The notes: generated by a model from the sequence alone, not told the origin. A stretch of DNA of 64,000 bases from JAGWBD01 sp965197455 (GCA_965197455.1 OZ240208.1:1922001-1986000); one strand, 5' to 3'. Positions 34,721-44,536 are shown, counted from the first letter of the stretch. Numbers and translations: made by a program.

Positions 34721-35620
34721 ATGGCTACTTCGCTCATCGATATTGCGCGCCAGCGTGAGCTCTCCCCCTCCACCGTCTCCAAGGCCCTTAACGGCTACCG
34801 CGACGTGGCCAGCGACACGCGCGAACTCGTCCTGCGCGCCGCCCTGGAGCTTGACTATCAGCCCAGCAGCGCTGCCCGCAACCTGCGCCGCGGCCGCACG
34901 GACCGCATTGGCCTCTTCCTCAACACCTCCATCGAATACGTCGTCGATTACCTCTCCGGCATCATTCCGGGCGCCGTACGCCATTCGCAGCGCTGCGACA
35001 AGCGGCTGCTCATCTACACGCTGACCGACAACGACCCCGGCCAGTTGCTGCAGGTCTGCCGCGCCGGCGAAATCGACGGCGTCATCCTCTTCTCCACCCA
35101 TTATGACAGCCACACCATCGAGACCCTGCTGGCGGAGAACTTTCCGTTCGTCGTCATGGGTCGCCAGATACCCGATGAGCGAGTCTCCTGCGTCGTGCCG
35201 GACTATTACGACGGTACGCTGCAGGCAATGAATCATCTGCTCGCGCAGGGCCACAGACGCATCGCCCTGATGACCCGGCCGGAGCTGACCACTGCCAATG
35301 AGGCACGTCGGCGCGGCTATCTGGACGCGCTCGCCGCGGCCGACATCACGCCCGACGAGCAACTCATCGTCGAAACGCGGATACAGCCGGAAAGCGGCGT
35401 CGGGCCCACGCGTCAGCTGCTGGCGCTGCAACAGCGGCCAACAGCCATCTTCGCCTTTCATGATCTGGTGGCGGTGGATGTCATCAATGTAGTGCAGCAG
35501 CCACTGGAACGCATCGGCGAGCGCGTCGTCACGCTCATCAATCGTCAGCTGGTCGACCCCGCAACTCCGCCAGTGCGAGAGACCCTGCCGGTGCACCTTG
35601 TGCTGTGCGGTTCCGCGTGA
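34721..35620 (+). CDS. LacI-family regulator with internal C-domain deletion
   Basis: 299 residues. The HTH and hinge at 1-55 (TSLIDIARQRELSPSTVSKALNGYRD, YQPSSAARNLRRGRT) are intact. The periplasmic-binding-like effector domain follows (IGLFLN, DGVILFS, GHRRIALM, FAFHDLVAVDVINV). About 35 residues normally found between the FAFND-type motif and the LTTV-RQPLEE-type motif (the VPED-VVGFDD segment) are absent: the text goes straight from DVINV to VQQPLERIG. Ligand sensing is therefore probably impaired. Upstream of a decayed transport locus it may once have controlled. The ATG at the conserved start, with GGAAGAG, is chosen. Confidence 0.85.
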   Translation: MATSLIDIARQRELSPSTVSKALNGYRDVASDTRELVLRAALELDYQPSSAARNLRRGRTDRIGLFLNTSIEYVVDYLSGIIPGAVRHSQRCDKRLLIYTLTDNDPGQLLQVCRAGEIDGVILFSTHYDSHTIETLLAENFPFVVMGRQIPDERVSCVVPDYYDGTLQAMNHLLAQGHRRIALMTRPELTTANEARRRGYLDALAAADITPDEQLIVETRIQPESGVGPTRQLLALQQRPTAIFAFHDLVAVDVINVVQQPLERIGERVVTLINRQLVDPATPPVRETLPVHLVLCGSA

Positions 35621-35643
35621 TCATGCAGAAAGAAGGAGCAGCC

Positions 35644-36743
35644 ATGAACGAAAGTGAAGAGGCGGTGACCCGGCAGCCAGAGGACAGCATCACGCTGCAG
35701 GACAAGTTCGATATCCAGTACCTGCGCGACGCCAACGGTCGCGCGCGCCAGGGGATGGAGGGCTTTAACCCGCGCTATGCAGACATCGTGGACTACATCA
35801 TCGGCGTCACCCACGAAATCTGGGAGGAAAAGGGCGTCGGCAAGCTCTACGACTACTACGCCAACACTACGCGCGTACACAGTTCCGACGGCACGCTCTA
35901 CGGCCGCGACGCTGTGATGGCCGCCACCCTGGGCACCCTCGCCGCCTATCCCGACCGCCGCCTCTATGGCGACGAGGTCATCTGGAACGGCGATGACCAA
36001 CAAGGCTACTACTCCTCGCACCGTCTCGTGCACAGCGGCACCAACCGCGGCTGGTCGCTCTACGGCCCGCCCACGCACAACAGGGTGCGCTACTACGCCA
36101 TCGCCGACTGCTTCTGCCGCAATAACATGGTGATTGAGGAGTGGCTGGTGCGCGACGAGCTGGCGCTGGTGCATCAGCTGGGCCTGGACCCCGTGCAGAC
36201 TGCGCGCGACATGGCGCGCCGCGAAGCGCAGGCCAACCCCTCCGGCCAGCCGGACGGCGACATCAAGCGCGGCGTGGGCCAGCTGCCGCCACCGGCCCTG
36301 CCACCAGCGCCGGACGGCCCCTTCGACCCGGAGGAATTCGCCCGGCGCGCGCGGCACGAGATCTGGAACTGGCGCCTGCTAAACAAGGTGCGCGACTACT
36401 ACGCCGAACCCCTGCATGCCGAAGGGCCTTCGCTGCGCCGCATGAACAGCCACACTGACTACCAGAGCTTCGTGCTGGCGCTGCTGGCCCCTTCCCGGAT
36501 CTGGCCGTCACCATCGAACGCAGCACCCGTTGCGGCAGCGCTGCGGCCGGCTGGCGCGTGGCCCTGCGCTGGCGCATGACCGGCACCCACAGCGGCTTCG
36601 GCATCTATGGCGAGCCGACCGGCCAGCGCATCAACATCCTCGTCATCAGTCACTTGCTCATCCAGGAGGAGCGTATCCAGCAGGAATGGACGCTCTTCGA
36701 CGAGTTCTCGCTGCTCAAGCAACTGCACCGGCCGCAGTCATGA
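35644..36743 (+). pseudogene. Dual SnoaL-like protein gene, frameshifted
   Basis: Encodes two SnoaL/NTF2-like domains (polyketide-cyclase or ester-hydrolysing fold), about 366 codons. The frame runs from the ATG at 35644 (AAGGAG 6 nt before) to near 36490, where the reading frame is lost (LALLAPSRIW). The proper continuation, F-P-D-L-A-V-T-I-E then WRMTGTHSGFGIYGEP, is in another frame and ends at 36743. A single-base deletion in the CCCCTTCCC context explains it. Mutation or sequencing error cannot be told apart here. Confidence 0.75.
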
Positions 36744-36840
36744 AGCCCGGCCACCCTTTTGTGCACTATGGTGACCGTTCCTCCGGGAACGCTCCTTTTG
36801 CTCCATTGACCGTTTTCGTTCTGTCAGAGAGGAATCTCAC

Positions 36841-37947
36841 ATGAAGAAGTAGGTTCTACTGCTCGCAATACCGGGGCTGGCCCTCAGCGGCCTCCCCGCC
36901 ATCGCCCAGGACGGCGGCGTTTGCAACGTCGAGTCACCGGCTGAAGCTGTCGAATTGAACATGATTGGCTGGAGCTTCCCGATCGCCGATTTCTACGCTG
37001 CTGAACTGGAAGGCTGCAGCGCCGTGGAAAACCTCACCGTCAACACCAATCTGCTCTCCTCATCGGACGTGCAGGAACAGGTAAATCTCGCGCTCTCGAC
37101 CGACGGTGATTCGCCCTATGACATTATGCACGCGGCCAACGGCCAGGTTTCTGACTGGGGCGGCAAGGGGTGGCTCATGCCGCTGAATGACCTCGTCGAG
37201 CATTATTGGGGCGAATATGACCTCGGCGACATCCCGGAAGTGATCTGGGAAGGCGGTACGCTGGACGGCAACATCTATGGCGTGCCCATCATCGGCAACA
37301 CGCTCCACCTCTTCTATCGCAGCGACGTGCTGGCAGAGATGGACATGGAAGCTCCCGAGACCTATGCCGATGTCATCACCTTCTGCGACGCCGTCGGCAT
37401 GGACAACATGGACTGGGATGCGCCCTTCGGCATGGACCTTTCCCGCGCCCGCGGCCGGGAACTGGAATTCTTCATGGTGCTGGGCGTCCTGGGTGGCACC
37501 TACATCGGTGAAGGCAGCCAGCCCGCCCTCAACGGGCCCGAAGGCGTTCAGGCCGTTGAACTGATGGTCGATGTGTACAATTCCTGCCTGGGTGAGGCTG
37601 CCTCCTCCCTGAGCAACAACGGCATGGAAACCGGCATGCACCAGGGTGTTCTGCCCATGGTCAAGCTCTGGGCCAGCCGCGCTGCCGGCACCGGCTACCA
37701 GACCACCACCTTTGCCCGCGACCGGCTGGGCATCCCCGCGTACGGGCAGAAAATCAAGATGCGCTACATGGACTTCTGGCGCGCCGAAGAGCGCGACGAG
37801 GAACGTAAGCTGGTCGAAAACCACGTACTCATCGACATACTCGGCGTGCTGGAGCAGGCCGACTACGATGTGAACAAGGTACTGCGTTTCGTCGGTTCCA
37901 AACCACCGGAGTTCTTCGAGCAGCAGGACGGGGAGGCGGGTGGCTGA
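36841..37947 (+). pseudogene. ABC substrate-binding protein with nonsense codon in signal peptide
   Basis: ATG AAG AAG TAG: an in-frame TAG at codon 4 interrupts a typical signal sequence (VLLLAIPGLALSGLPAIAQ continues in the same frame). The remaining ~330 codons are open and encode a family 1 solute-binding protein (YDIMHAANGQVSDWGGKGW, IYGVPIIGNTLHLFYR). AGAGGA precedes the ATG. Without the signal an internal start would give a cytosolic product, so the gene is probably non-functional. A permease stub follows. Confidence 0.75.
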
Positions 37948-38039
37948 TGTCCACCGTCTTCACCCCCGTTGACCTGGCGCGCAAGCGTCGCGCCCTGGTC
38001 ATCTGGCAGAGCATCACGCAGCCACCACTTCCTGCGTGA
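37947..38039 (+). pseudogene. Truncated ABC permease N-terminus
   Basis: ATG overlapping the binding-protein stop (TGATG) starts MSTVFTPVDLARKRRALVIW, as expected for a permease N-terminus, but the frame ends after 30 residues and no TM segments follow. The remainder of the cassette has been lost. Confidence 0.5.
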
Positions 38040-38343
38040 CGCGCGTAGTCTGGATGGGTGGTCGGTCTTCGATCCACTCGCTCTGCTAACGCAGATCTAC
38101 CATGCAGAGCAACAGGAAGTTGACCGGAGGGCGACTCCGCGGCGCTGTCTCTGGCTCATCTCGCGGCGGCTGGATAGCGCGCGCTTCCACGATGGCTGCA
38201 GTTGCCCCTCATCATCAGGATGGGGCGTTCGTGATCTCCCTCAGCAGAATGGCCCGCGTCGGTGTGACCGTAAGAATACCGGGCACTCCCTTCCCGCCCG
38301 CACCGGGTGTGACCGGGCGCGACAGCAACGGCCGGCTGGCAGC
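38040..38343. other. Gene-free stretch at deletion junction
   Basis: About 300 bp downstream of the permease stub with no recognisable gene. It contains a short near-direct repeat GGTGTGACCG at about 38262 and 38305. Likely scrambled remnant DNA. Confidence 0.4.
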
Positions 38344-39542
38344 TCATTCTTTCGGGCAGTCCAGCCCCGGAGGATCGTCACTGTAGGTCGTATGAGTGCC
38401 AATGACGGAGCCACCCAGCCCTCCGCCAAAGACGACATGATGAATCTTGCGTTCGAAGTCGGGGCCCACGGAAACCGTGACGTTGCCATCCGCGCTGACG
38501 ATGACGGCAATGCGGCCGTTGTCCGTAGCGAGGACACAGGCCGGCCACGTGACGGCGGCGACCTGGGACTGTTCAACGCTCAGGGCAAGCGTACCCTCAC
38601 TGTCCGCATCCACATCGAATATCCTGAGGACGGTGTTTGCGCCCGTGCTCTGGCGGAAGATACTGGCCGAGCCCCCCAGCATCCTCTGGGGGCGTTCGTA
38701 GCAGTCGTCATTGGAGCAGTCACGGGACGACGACGGCAGAGGCAGAGGCAGAGAATGCGCGCAGGGAGGCCCGCTGCCTTCGTCATTGACAGCGGTAGGA
38801 GTATCATCCGACGCCAGGCTGTGGAAACCCGCCTTAAAGGCGCTTCTGCCAAAATCGTTGCAGCCTTTCAGCGTGAGCATTCCGCTATGGCTCAAGACGA
38901 AGGCATAAGAATTGTCAGGGTATCTCGTCCCGCCCCATACTTCGTAGTTGCCATGGAACAGGCTGTCGGTGATCGTGACACGGGCCCCAGGTGAACCTCC
39001 ACCCCCCAGAAAAACTACGCCAGAGGTACGTTCCAGGCGGTTATTCAAAAAACGGACGCTCGTCAGGTTGGCGGTGCCGGTGCCCGAGAAAAAATGGAGA
39101 AGGTCCAGTTGTTGCGGAAGGTCACGTTGGTTGCGTCCAGTGAGCCACGCACAGAGACCACTCCAAAGGAGTCGCGCGGCATTCCCACTCCCTCGATGGT
39201 CACATCGTTCAGGTAGAGGGTCACCGAGCTACGTACATATATAAGAGGGATCTGACGGTACTCCCCCCCCTGCGTAATACTGTGACCATTGCCGTTGATC
39301 GTAACCGAGTACGGGTTGTTATCGGCAGGGGTTTCCAGCGAAAGAGACTTCAGCATGGCGCAATCCGCCGTGAGCGTGTAGACCGCGCTGGCGTCGACGT
39401 AGACATAATCTCTGTCTGACCTTGGGCCGCTGGGCAGTCCACAGGGATACAGATTGTCGTCACTCTGGGCAAAGGCCGGTATCACTGCCGACAGGCTGAC
39501 GCCCAGAAACAATAACATGAACGAGAGCGCTTTCCTGGTCAT
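38344..39542 (-). pseudogene. Secreted right-handed beta-helix protein, frameshifted
   Basis: Signal peptide MTRKALSFMLLFLGVSLSAVIPAFAQ, then pectin-lyase-like repeats (SVTINGNGHSI, VTLYLNDVTIEGVGM, LDATNVTFRNN). At an A6 homopolymer (39088-39093) the frame shifts. The other frame continues SGTGTANLTSVRFLNNRLERTSG and runs to 38344 with further beta-helix and a Ser/Cys-rich C-terminal half. Total ~400 codons. Either a recent frameshift, an assembly error, or a slippage-prone switch. Extracellular surface role inferred. Confidence 0.7.
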
Positions 39543-39696
39543 CAGCTTCTTTTTCCTTCCAGACACAGTTCTGTTTCACAACGACTGGGGCGCTGCCTGA
39601 TTAAGCGGGCGCACTATACTACAACTATTCAACAATCCCAATTACAATTAGGTTCTGCGCTCCGCCGAAGCAGCGTGCGACACTGTCGCACAGGAA

Positions 39697-40821
39697 GTGA
39701 GTGACCTGACTAAGAACTTCAGCCCGGTTGACCAGGCGCGCAACCTGGCGAACAAGCGTCGCGTCCAGGCCGCCTGGCAGGACATTATTGCGGCGCCGCC
39801 GGACAGGTTGGGCGAAGCCATCGCCGCCGCTTTTACGGAAGACGCCGAATTCCATGGCACGCATCCGGTCAACGACCTCGTCGGGCGCGCGGCCATCCAG
39901 CGTGAATTTGTGGAGCCGCTGCGGCGCGCGCTGCCCGACCTGGAGAGGCGTGAGGGAATCCTGGCCGGTGGCGTTTATCAGGGGCGCTATTTGGCCGCTT
40001 GTTACGGGCACTATCTTGGCACCTTTAGCGCGGACTGGTTCGGCATTCCGGCGACGAACCAGGCGCTGCTCGTGCGTTACTGCGAGTCGCACGAACTGGT
40101 GGATGGCCAGATCCGCTGCAGCCACGTCTTCATCGACTATCTGGACATCATGCGTCAGGCAGGCTACTGGCCGCTGGCGCCGTCACTGGCGCAGGAGGGC
40201 GTCTGGCAGCACCCGCTGAACAACGACGGCGTCATCCTCACGGCGCAGGACGAAACGCTTTCGCGCCGCAGCTTCGACCTGATGCTGGCCATGCAGACCG
40301 CCATGGGCCTTTACAACGGTGGCGCCCCGACGCGCGCGGCGCTGGACGACATGGTGCAGTCGCGCTTCTGGCACCCCTGGATGATGTGGTACGGCCCGGC
40401 CGGCATCGGCAGCACGCGCGGCCTGGCCAACTACGAGCATTACCACCAGATCCCCTTTCTGGTCGCCTTCCCGGACCGCGGCAAGGTGGAGGGCCAGGGC
40501 TACAGCGGGCATTTCATCCGCATCGGCGACGGCGACTACGCGGTCACGGGCGGCTGGGGGCACCTGCTGGCCACGCACAGCGGCGTTGACTGGCTGGGCC
40601 TGGCGCCCACCGACAAGGTCGTCAACATGCGCGTCATGGATTTCTATCGCTGCGACACCAACAGCGAAGGCGTGACCAGCCTGCGCGAGAACTGGGTGCC
40701 GATCGACATCCCCTACCTGCTGCTGCAGATGGGCGTGGACGTCTTCGGGCGTATGCGCCACCAGTATCGTCAGACGGGGAATATCAGCGCCAGCGACTTC
40801 CTGCTGCGCGACCCGACCTGA
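39697..40821 (+). CDS. Dual SnoaL-like domain protein
   Basis: 374 residues, two NTF2/SnoaL-like cone domains (about 15-165 and 190-345), e.g. FHGTHPVNDLVGRAAIQREF and MMWYGPAGIGSTRGLANYEHYHQIPF. The family covers polyketide cyclases and carbohydrate- or steroid-modifying enzymes; activity unknown. Similar in design to the frameshifted gene at 35.6 kb. The start is a GTG whose AGGA is very near; no better in-frame start precedes the conserved region. Possibly co-transcribed with the enolase-superfamily gene 115 nt downstream. Confidence 0.82.
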   Translation: MSDLTKNFSPVDQARNLANKRRVQAAWQDIIAAPPDRLGEAIAAAFTEDAEFHGTHPVNDLVGRAAIQREFVEPLRRALPDLERREGILAGGVYQGRYLAACYGHYLGTFSADWFGIPATNQALLVRYCESHELVDGQIRCSHVFIDYLDIMRQAGYWPLAPSLAQEGVWQHPLNNDGVILTAQDETLSRRSFDLMLAMQTAMGLYNGGAPTRAALDDMVQSRFWHPWMMWYGPAGIGSTRGLANYEHYHQIPFLVAFPDRGKVEGQGYSGHFIRIGDGDYAVTGGWGHLLATHSGVDWLGLAPTDKVVNMRVMDFYRCDTNSEGVTSLRENWVPIDIPYLLLQMGVDVFGRMRHQYRQTGNISASDFLLRDPT

Positions 40822-40936
40822 GCCCGTGCGCGGCACCATCCGGTCGACAGCGCGGCAAAACGTGTGGCACAATACATTTTCCGGCGGCGCCAGAAGATGC
40901 GTTGACGGCATATCCATACCTTGAGAAGGTGGCGAC

Positions 40937-42043
40937 ATGAAGATCATTGACATTGAACTGCGACAGTACCGTTGGGAGCGGGGCACGGCCATCCGCAACG
41001 GCAAACACACCTATACCCATAGCGGTCTGAATCTGATTTGCGTCAATACGGATGAGGGCGTCAGTGGCATCGGCTGGGCGCACAAGCCGCAGACGACCGG
41101 CATGGCCAGGGTGATGCAGGGTTTGCTGGAGCATTTCAAACCGCTTGTAAGCGGCCAGGATCCCTTCGATTACCGGCGCATCTGGGAGACGCTGTGGGAA
41201 CCCAAACTGGTCGGGCGCCGCGGCATCACGACGCGCTTCATCAGCGGTTTGGATATCGCTCTCTGGGATCTGATGGGCAAGGCGACGGGCAAATCAGTCC
41301 ATAAACTTCTCGGCGGCTTTCGCGATCGCGTGCCCGCTTACATCGCGGGCGGCTATTACGAAGAGGGCAAGGGACTTGCCGGCCTGGCCGCGGAAATGGA
41401 GGAGAACCTGGCGCTCAACGCCAAAGCCGTAAAAATGAAAATCGGCGGCGCCACAATCAATGAAGATGTCGAGCGCGTTCGCGTCGTTCGCGAGACTGTC
41501 GGCGACGAAGTCAAGCTGATGGTGGATGCCAATTGCGCCTACAGCGTGCACGAGGCGATCAGCATCGCCCGCAAGATGGAGCCTTATGACGTATTCTGGT
41601 TTGAAGAACCGATCGCGCCGGACGACTACCGCGGGCACGGCAAACTGGCGCAGGCCACCGCGATCCCGATCGCAACAGGCGAAAACGAATATACGCGCTA
41701 CGGTTTCCGTGACCTGATCGCCGCCGACGCCGCGGCAATATACAATGCGGATGCACAGATTCTCGGTGGCATTACGGAATTCATGAATGTCGCCGCCCTG
41801 GCGGCCGCCCATGATCTGCAGATCGCGCCACATGGCGAGCAGGAGATCCATCTGCATCTGGTCGGCGCCATTCCCAACGGTCTCATCGTTGAATTCTATC
41901 GAGAAACCGTCGATGCCAACCGCGGCAAGGTTTTCCAGGAAAAAATGACGCTGGATGAAGACGGCTGTTTGACCGTTCCCGATCGCCCGGGTTTGGCGGT
42001 CACGCCGGACTTCGAATTCCTTGAGCGATTCCGCATAAACTAG
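40937..42043 (+). CDS. Mandelate racemase / enolase-superfamily dehydratase
   Basis: 368 residues. Catalytic K-x-K at 166-168 (VKMKIGG). Mg ligands are D197 (VDANC), E223 (FEEP) and E249 (TGENE), and the general base is H299 (APHGEQE). This matches the sugar-acid dehydratase / mandelate racemase subgroup. Cytosolic. Likely dehydrates an acid sugar; substrate not determined. GAGAAGG precedes the ATG. Confidence 0.92.
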   Translation: MKIIDIELRQYRWERGTAIRNGKHTYTHSGLNLICVNTDEGVSGIGWAHKPQTTGMARVMQGLLEHFKPLVSGQDPFDYRRIWETLWEPKLVGRRGITTRFISGLDIALWDLMGKATGKSVHKLLGGFRDRVPAYIAGGYYEEGKGLAGLAAEMEENLALNAKAVKMKIGGATINEDVERVRVVRETVGDEVKLMVDANCAYSVHEAISIARKMEPYDVFWFEEPIAPDDYRGHGKLAQATAIPIATGENEYTRYGFRDLIAADAAAIYNADAQILGGITEFMNVAALAAAHDLQIAPHGEQEIHLHLVGAIPNGLIVEFYRETVDANRGKVFQEKMTLDEDGCLTVPDRPGLAVTPDFEFLERFRIN

Positions 42044-42045
42044 CT

Positions 42046-42270
42046 TGCGCGCGCCGATCCTCGGGCACCAGCTATCACCCGGTTGGCAGCTGCCGCATGG
42101 GCGCGGCGGATGACGACAATACGGTGGTCGATCCGCAGTTGCGTCTGCGCGGCCTGCGCAACCTGCGGGTGGCGGACGCCTCGGTCTTCCCGCTGCAGAC
42201 GGGCATCAACCCCAATATGACCGTCGTCCTGCTGGCGGAGCGCTGCGCGGCGTGGCTGCTGTCGAGCTAG
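42046..42270 (+). pseudogene. C-terminal remnant of a GMC oxidoreductase
   Basis: Frame starting just after the enolase-superfamily stop encodes YHPVGSCRMG, VVDPQLRLRGLRNLRVADAS and GINPNMTVVLLAERCAAWL, the C-terminal signature of glucose-methanol-choline oxidoreductases, ending in TAG. The FAD-binding front (~450 residues) is missing. Gene tail left after deletion or replacement. Confidence 0.8.
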
Positions 42271-42638
42271 AGTTCTCCGCGCCAGCTTTCAAACAGATCG
42301 TGTTGCTGCCTTTCGTAATCTACAATGATTTTCATGGCGGGCCGTTGCCAGTCCCGGTAAGTCGCCTCATTCCTCGGGCGATCGGACAGATATAGCGGGA
42401 GAATCACCCGATCCTGCGCATAGACCCCGTAAATCATCCGGTGATTCCCGACCCGCGTGCGCCGAAAAACGCCTTGCGCCCCCAGGTCGTCCATTCCCTT
42501 AAGCGGAGAATGTTTGCTGCCAGGCCCGTTTTCCAACCTGTTCAGCACAGCAACCAGTTGCTTCTGCAGCGCCCTGTAGCGCCGTAAGGTCTTGCGGGTA
42601 CTGGCCTGGAAATCCTCGTGCAGCAGAACTTCAAACAA
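42267..42638 (-). CDS. RelE/ParE-like toxin
   Basis: 123 residues with the RelE/ParE pattern: N-terminal helices (EDFQASTRKTLRRYRALQKQLVAVLNRL), GPGSKHSPLKG, then FRRTRVGNHRMIYGVYAQDRVILPLYL. Toxins of this fold cleave mRNA on ribosomes or poison gyrase. The 5' end overlaps the upstream antitoxin-like gene by 8 nt, the usual operon order antitoxin-toxin. C-terminal ~25 residues extend beyond the core. Confidence 0.75.
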   Translation of the reverse strand: MFEVLLHEDFQASTRKTLRRYRALQKQLVAVLNRLENGPGSKHSPLKGMDDLGAQGVFRRTRVGNHRMIYGVYAQDRVILPLYLSDRPRNEATYRDWQRPAMKIIVDYERQQHDLFESWRGEL

Positions 42639-43260
42639 GGTGATCCAGGGAACTGATTACTCGCACCTTGCTGGTGTCGAACCCGCCTTCAGCATCCACC
42701 TTGTCCATCCGCGCCATGGCCCGCAGGAACTCCGGATTCAGCATCATGTCCAGGTCTTCCGCCATGTCATCGTCCAGCGCAACCTGGACGGGCCGCCTGC
42801 CGGTCTCTCGCATCAGTACCCGGCCGCTGCGCACTCCCTGCAGTTGCGGGTCGTCGTGGAGTAGCGCGTCCAGTTCCCACGGCTTCAGGCAACCGTAACG
42901 CGCAGCACTGCTGCGAATCTCATCCGCGTGCTGTGGCAGGCCTTCCTCATAGGCATCGCAGAATTCACGGCACCTCTCCGTGTCCCAGGCCAACCAGTGA
43001 TCGTCGTGATACGCGCCGTTTCCCGTCACGCGTTGCACAACGTGGGCCTCAAACATGTGCAAGAGCTGCACCGAGGCGTCGCGGCTGAAAGGCCCGCTGT
43101 CCGTGTAGTGAAAGGTGAAGGGCTTTGGCTCCACGTTGCGCATGGCGAAGTACAGCACCTTCTGCAGGTGACGGTTGCTGTCCACGCCTTCCTGGAACTG
43201 CGCGATCAGGTACATCAGCGTCAGGCGCTGGAAGGTTTCGCGGTCAATTATCGAGCTCAT
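42631..43260 (-). CDS. Panacea/DUF4065-like putative antitoxin
   Basis: 209 residues. The N-terminal ~130 residues (LMYLIAQFQEGVDSNRHLQKVLYFAMRN, FTFHYTDSGPFSRDASVQLLHMFE) resemble the Panacea (SocA/DUF4065) antitoxin domain, known to neutralise many toxin folds. The C-terminal part is charged and may wrap the toxin. The ATG has GGAG 8-9 nt upstream; an in-frame GTG three codons earlier is less likely. Overlaps the RelE/ParE-like gene. Assignment from pattern only. Confidence 0.62.
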   Translation of the reverse strand: MSSIIDRETFQRLTLMYLIAQFQEGVDSNRHLQKVLYFAMRNVEPKPFTFHYTDSGPFSRDASVQLLHMFEAHVVQRVTGNGAYHDDHWLAWDTERCREFCDAYEEGLPQHADEIRSSAARYGCLKPWELDALLHDDPQLQGVRSGRVLMRETGRRPVQVALDDDMAEDLDMMLNPEFLRAMARMDKVDAEGGFDTSKVRVISSLDHLV

Positions 43261-43307
43261 CGCAGACACTCCCTCTCCCGCTACCAGTGTAGCACAGCCT
43301 CACAGCA

Positions 43308-43337
43308 GCGGACGCCCGCCATCCACCGGGATCACCG
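43308..43337. repeat. SDR gene-tail copy 1
   Basis: 30 bp matching 45109-45138 (the 3' end of the SDR gene, encoding the VIPVDGGRP region) with one mismatch. Lies just after the DUF2130 stop. Confidence 0.7.
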
Positions 43338-43345
43338 TGCTGCGC

Positions 43346-44536
43346 TCAGTTCTCGTCTTGTCCAGACGGTAGCGCGGCCAGTGACAAGCCCTCGACCTGC
43401 GGCATCTCGTCAGCGCCGATAACAGCGGAGATGTCTGTGTACATGTCGGTTGTCACATCTATCATGACATTGATCTGTTTGCGACGTTCTTTCCATTGCC
43501 GCTGCATTGCGCGCTCTTCAGAGTCAATCTGGATTTCGAGTGCCTTCCAAGTCCCTACAATACGTTGCACACGGTCTGCAAAGCGATCACTGACGAGATA
43601 GTCGTAGACCGCTTCCATTTTCCCTTCACGACCAATGTTGGCGCGTCGCAAATTGTAGAGTTGAAACATGTGTTGGCGCAGCACCAAAGCCAGAGCCGGT
43701 GCACTTTCAATATTGCTGACCCAAACACCATCTTCGAGGCCAAAGGACTTTATTCCCTCAGGTGTAGCTGCCGACACGATAACTTTCAGATCAGCGTTTA
43801 CACGCTCGGCGTCTCCGTGAATCTTGTCTAGCCAGTTCTTGCTCCAACTCTGTGCGTTTTTGGTTTCCCAGATTATGGTACCGCACCGCTGGCCCAAGCG
43901 ATTGGTTACCTGCTGTATGATATCGGCTCCGCGGTGGCCTTTCTTGACTTCCACGATGTTGTCCTGTGAAAAGGTGTATTGCAATGTTTTTTGCAGCCAC
44001 TCTTCGAGTGCTTCTCCCTGCTGCTCTACTGGACCCTGGCGCGCTTGTCGTTGCAGATCATCAATTATCTTTTGCATCCTTCGCTTCTCTACATTATTTT
44101 CTTCCAACTGCGAATTGAACTGGTCTTCTGCTTCTCCTTTCGCTTTCTTGACTGCGGAGTCTAAGTCCGCCTGTCGATTTTCTCGCTCTGCAGCCAACTC
44201 ATCTTGCGCCTTATTGATATCTGCATCCTGCTGCGCCATCTGCTGTTGCATGCGTTCTGTGGCCGAGTCCTCTGCCTCTTTCTTGACAGAATCCAGCGCC
44301 GCCTTATGCGCTACGTCCTTCGCGGCCAGTTGATCCTGCGCCTTTTTCAGGTCTGCGCCCTGCTGCACCATCTCTTGACGAAGATGTTGCTCGGTCTCTG
44401 CACTAACTCTCTCGCTTGTCCTGTCCACCGCATCAGCGACGGCCTGTCGTTTTTCCTCTGCAAAATGCTCGCGAAACGCAGCATCCAGCTGAAACTCTTT
44501 GCCGCACTCGGGACACTTGATCGTCTGCTCAACCAT
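43346..44536 (-). CDS. DUF2130 coiled-coil protein
   Basis: 396 residues. An N-terminal zinc ribbon (IKCPECGKEF) is followed by a long Ala/Glu/Gln coiled coil (about 20-170). The DUF2130 domain (about 175-330) has EVKKGHRGADIIQ and TIIWETKNAQSWSKNWLDKI, with a D...E-x-K arrangement like a PD-(D/E)XK fold. Function unknown; phage- or defence-related contexts are reported for the family. AT-richer than its neighbours and flanked by fragments of an SDR gene tail, so acquired. Confidence 0.85.
   Translation of the reverse strand: MVEQTIKCPECGKEFQLDAAFREHFAEEKRQAVADAVDRTSERVSAETEQHLRQEMVQQGADLKKAQDQLAAKDVAHKAALDSVKKEAEDSATERMQQQMAQQDADINKAQDELAAERENRQADLDSAVKKAKGEAEDQFNSQLEENNVEKRRMQKIIDDLQRQARQGPVEQQGEALEEWLQKTLQYTFSQDNIVEVKKGHRGADIIQQVTNRLGQRCGTIIWETKNAQSWSKNWLDKIHGDAERVNADLKVIVSAATPEGIKSFGLEDGVWVSNIESAPALALVLRQHMFQLYNLRRANIGREGKMEAVYDYLVSDRFADRVQRIVGTWKALEIQIDSEERAMQRQWKERRKQINVMIDVTTDMYTDISAVIGADEMPQVEGLSLAALPSGQDEN

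Noticed and set aside
36850..36852. TAG at codon 4 of the binding-protein gene as pyrrolysine or suppressed stop
   Set aside because: It falls in a signal peptide at a Lys position (AAG to TAG) within a cluster of damaged genes. A plain nonsense mutation is simpler.
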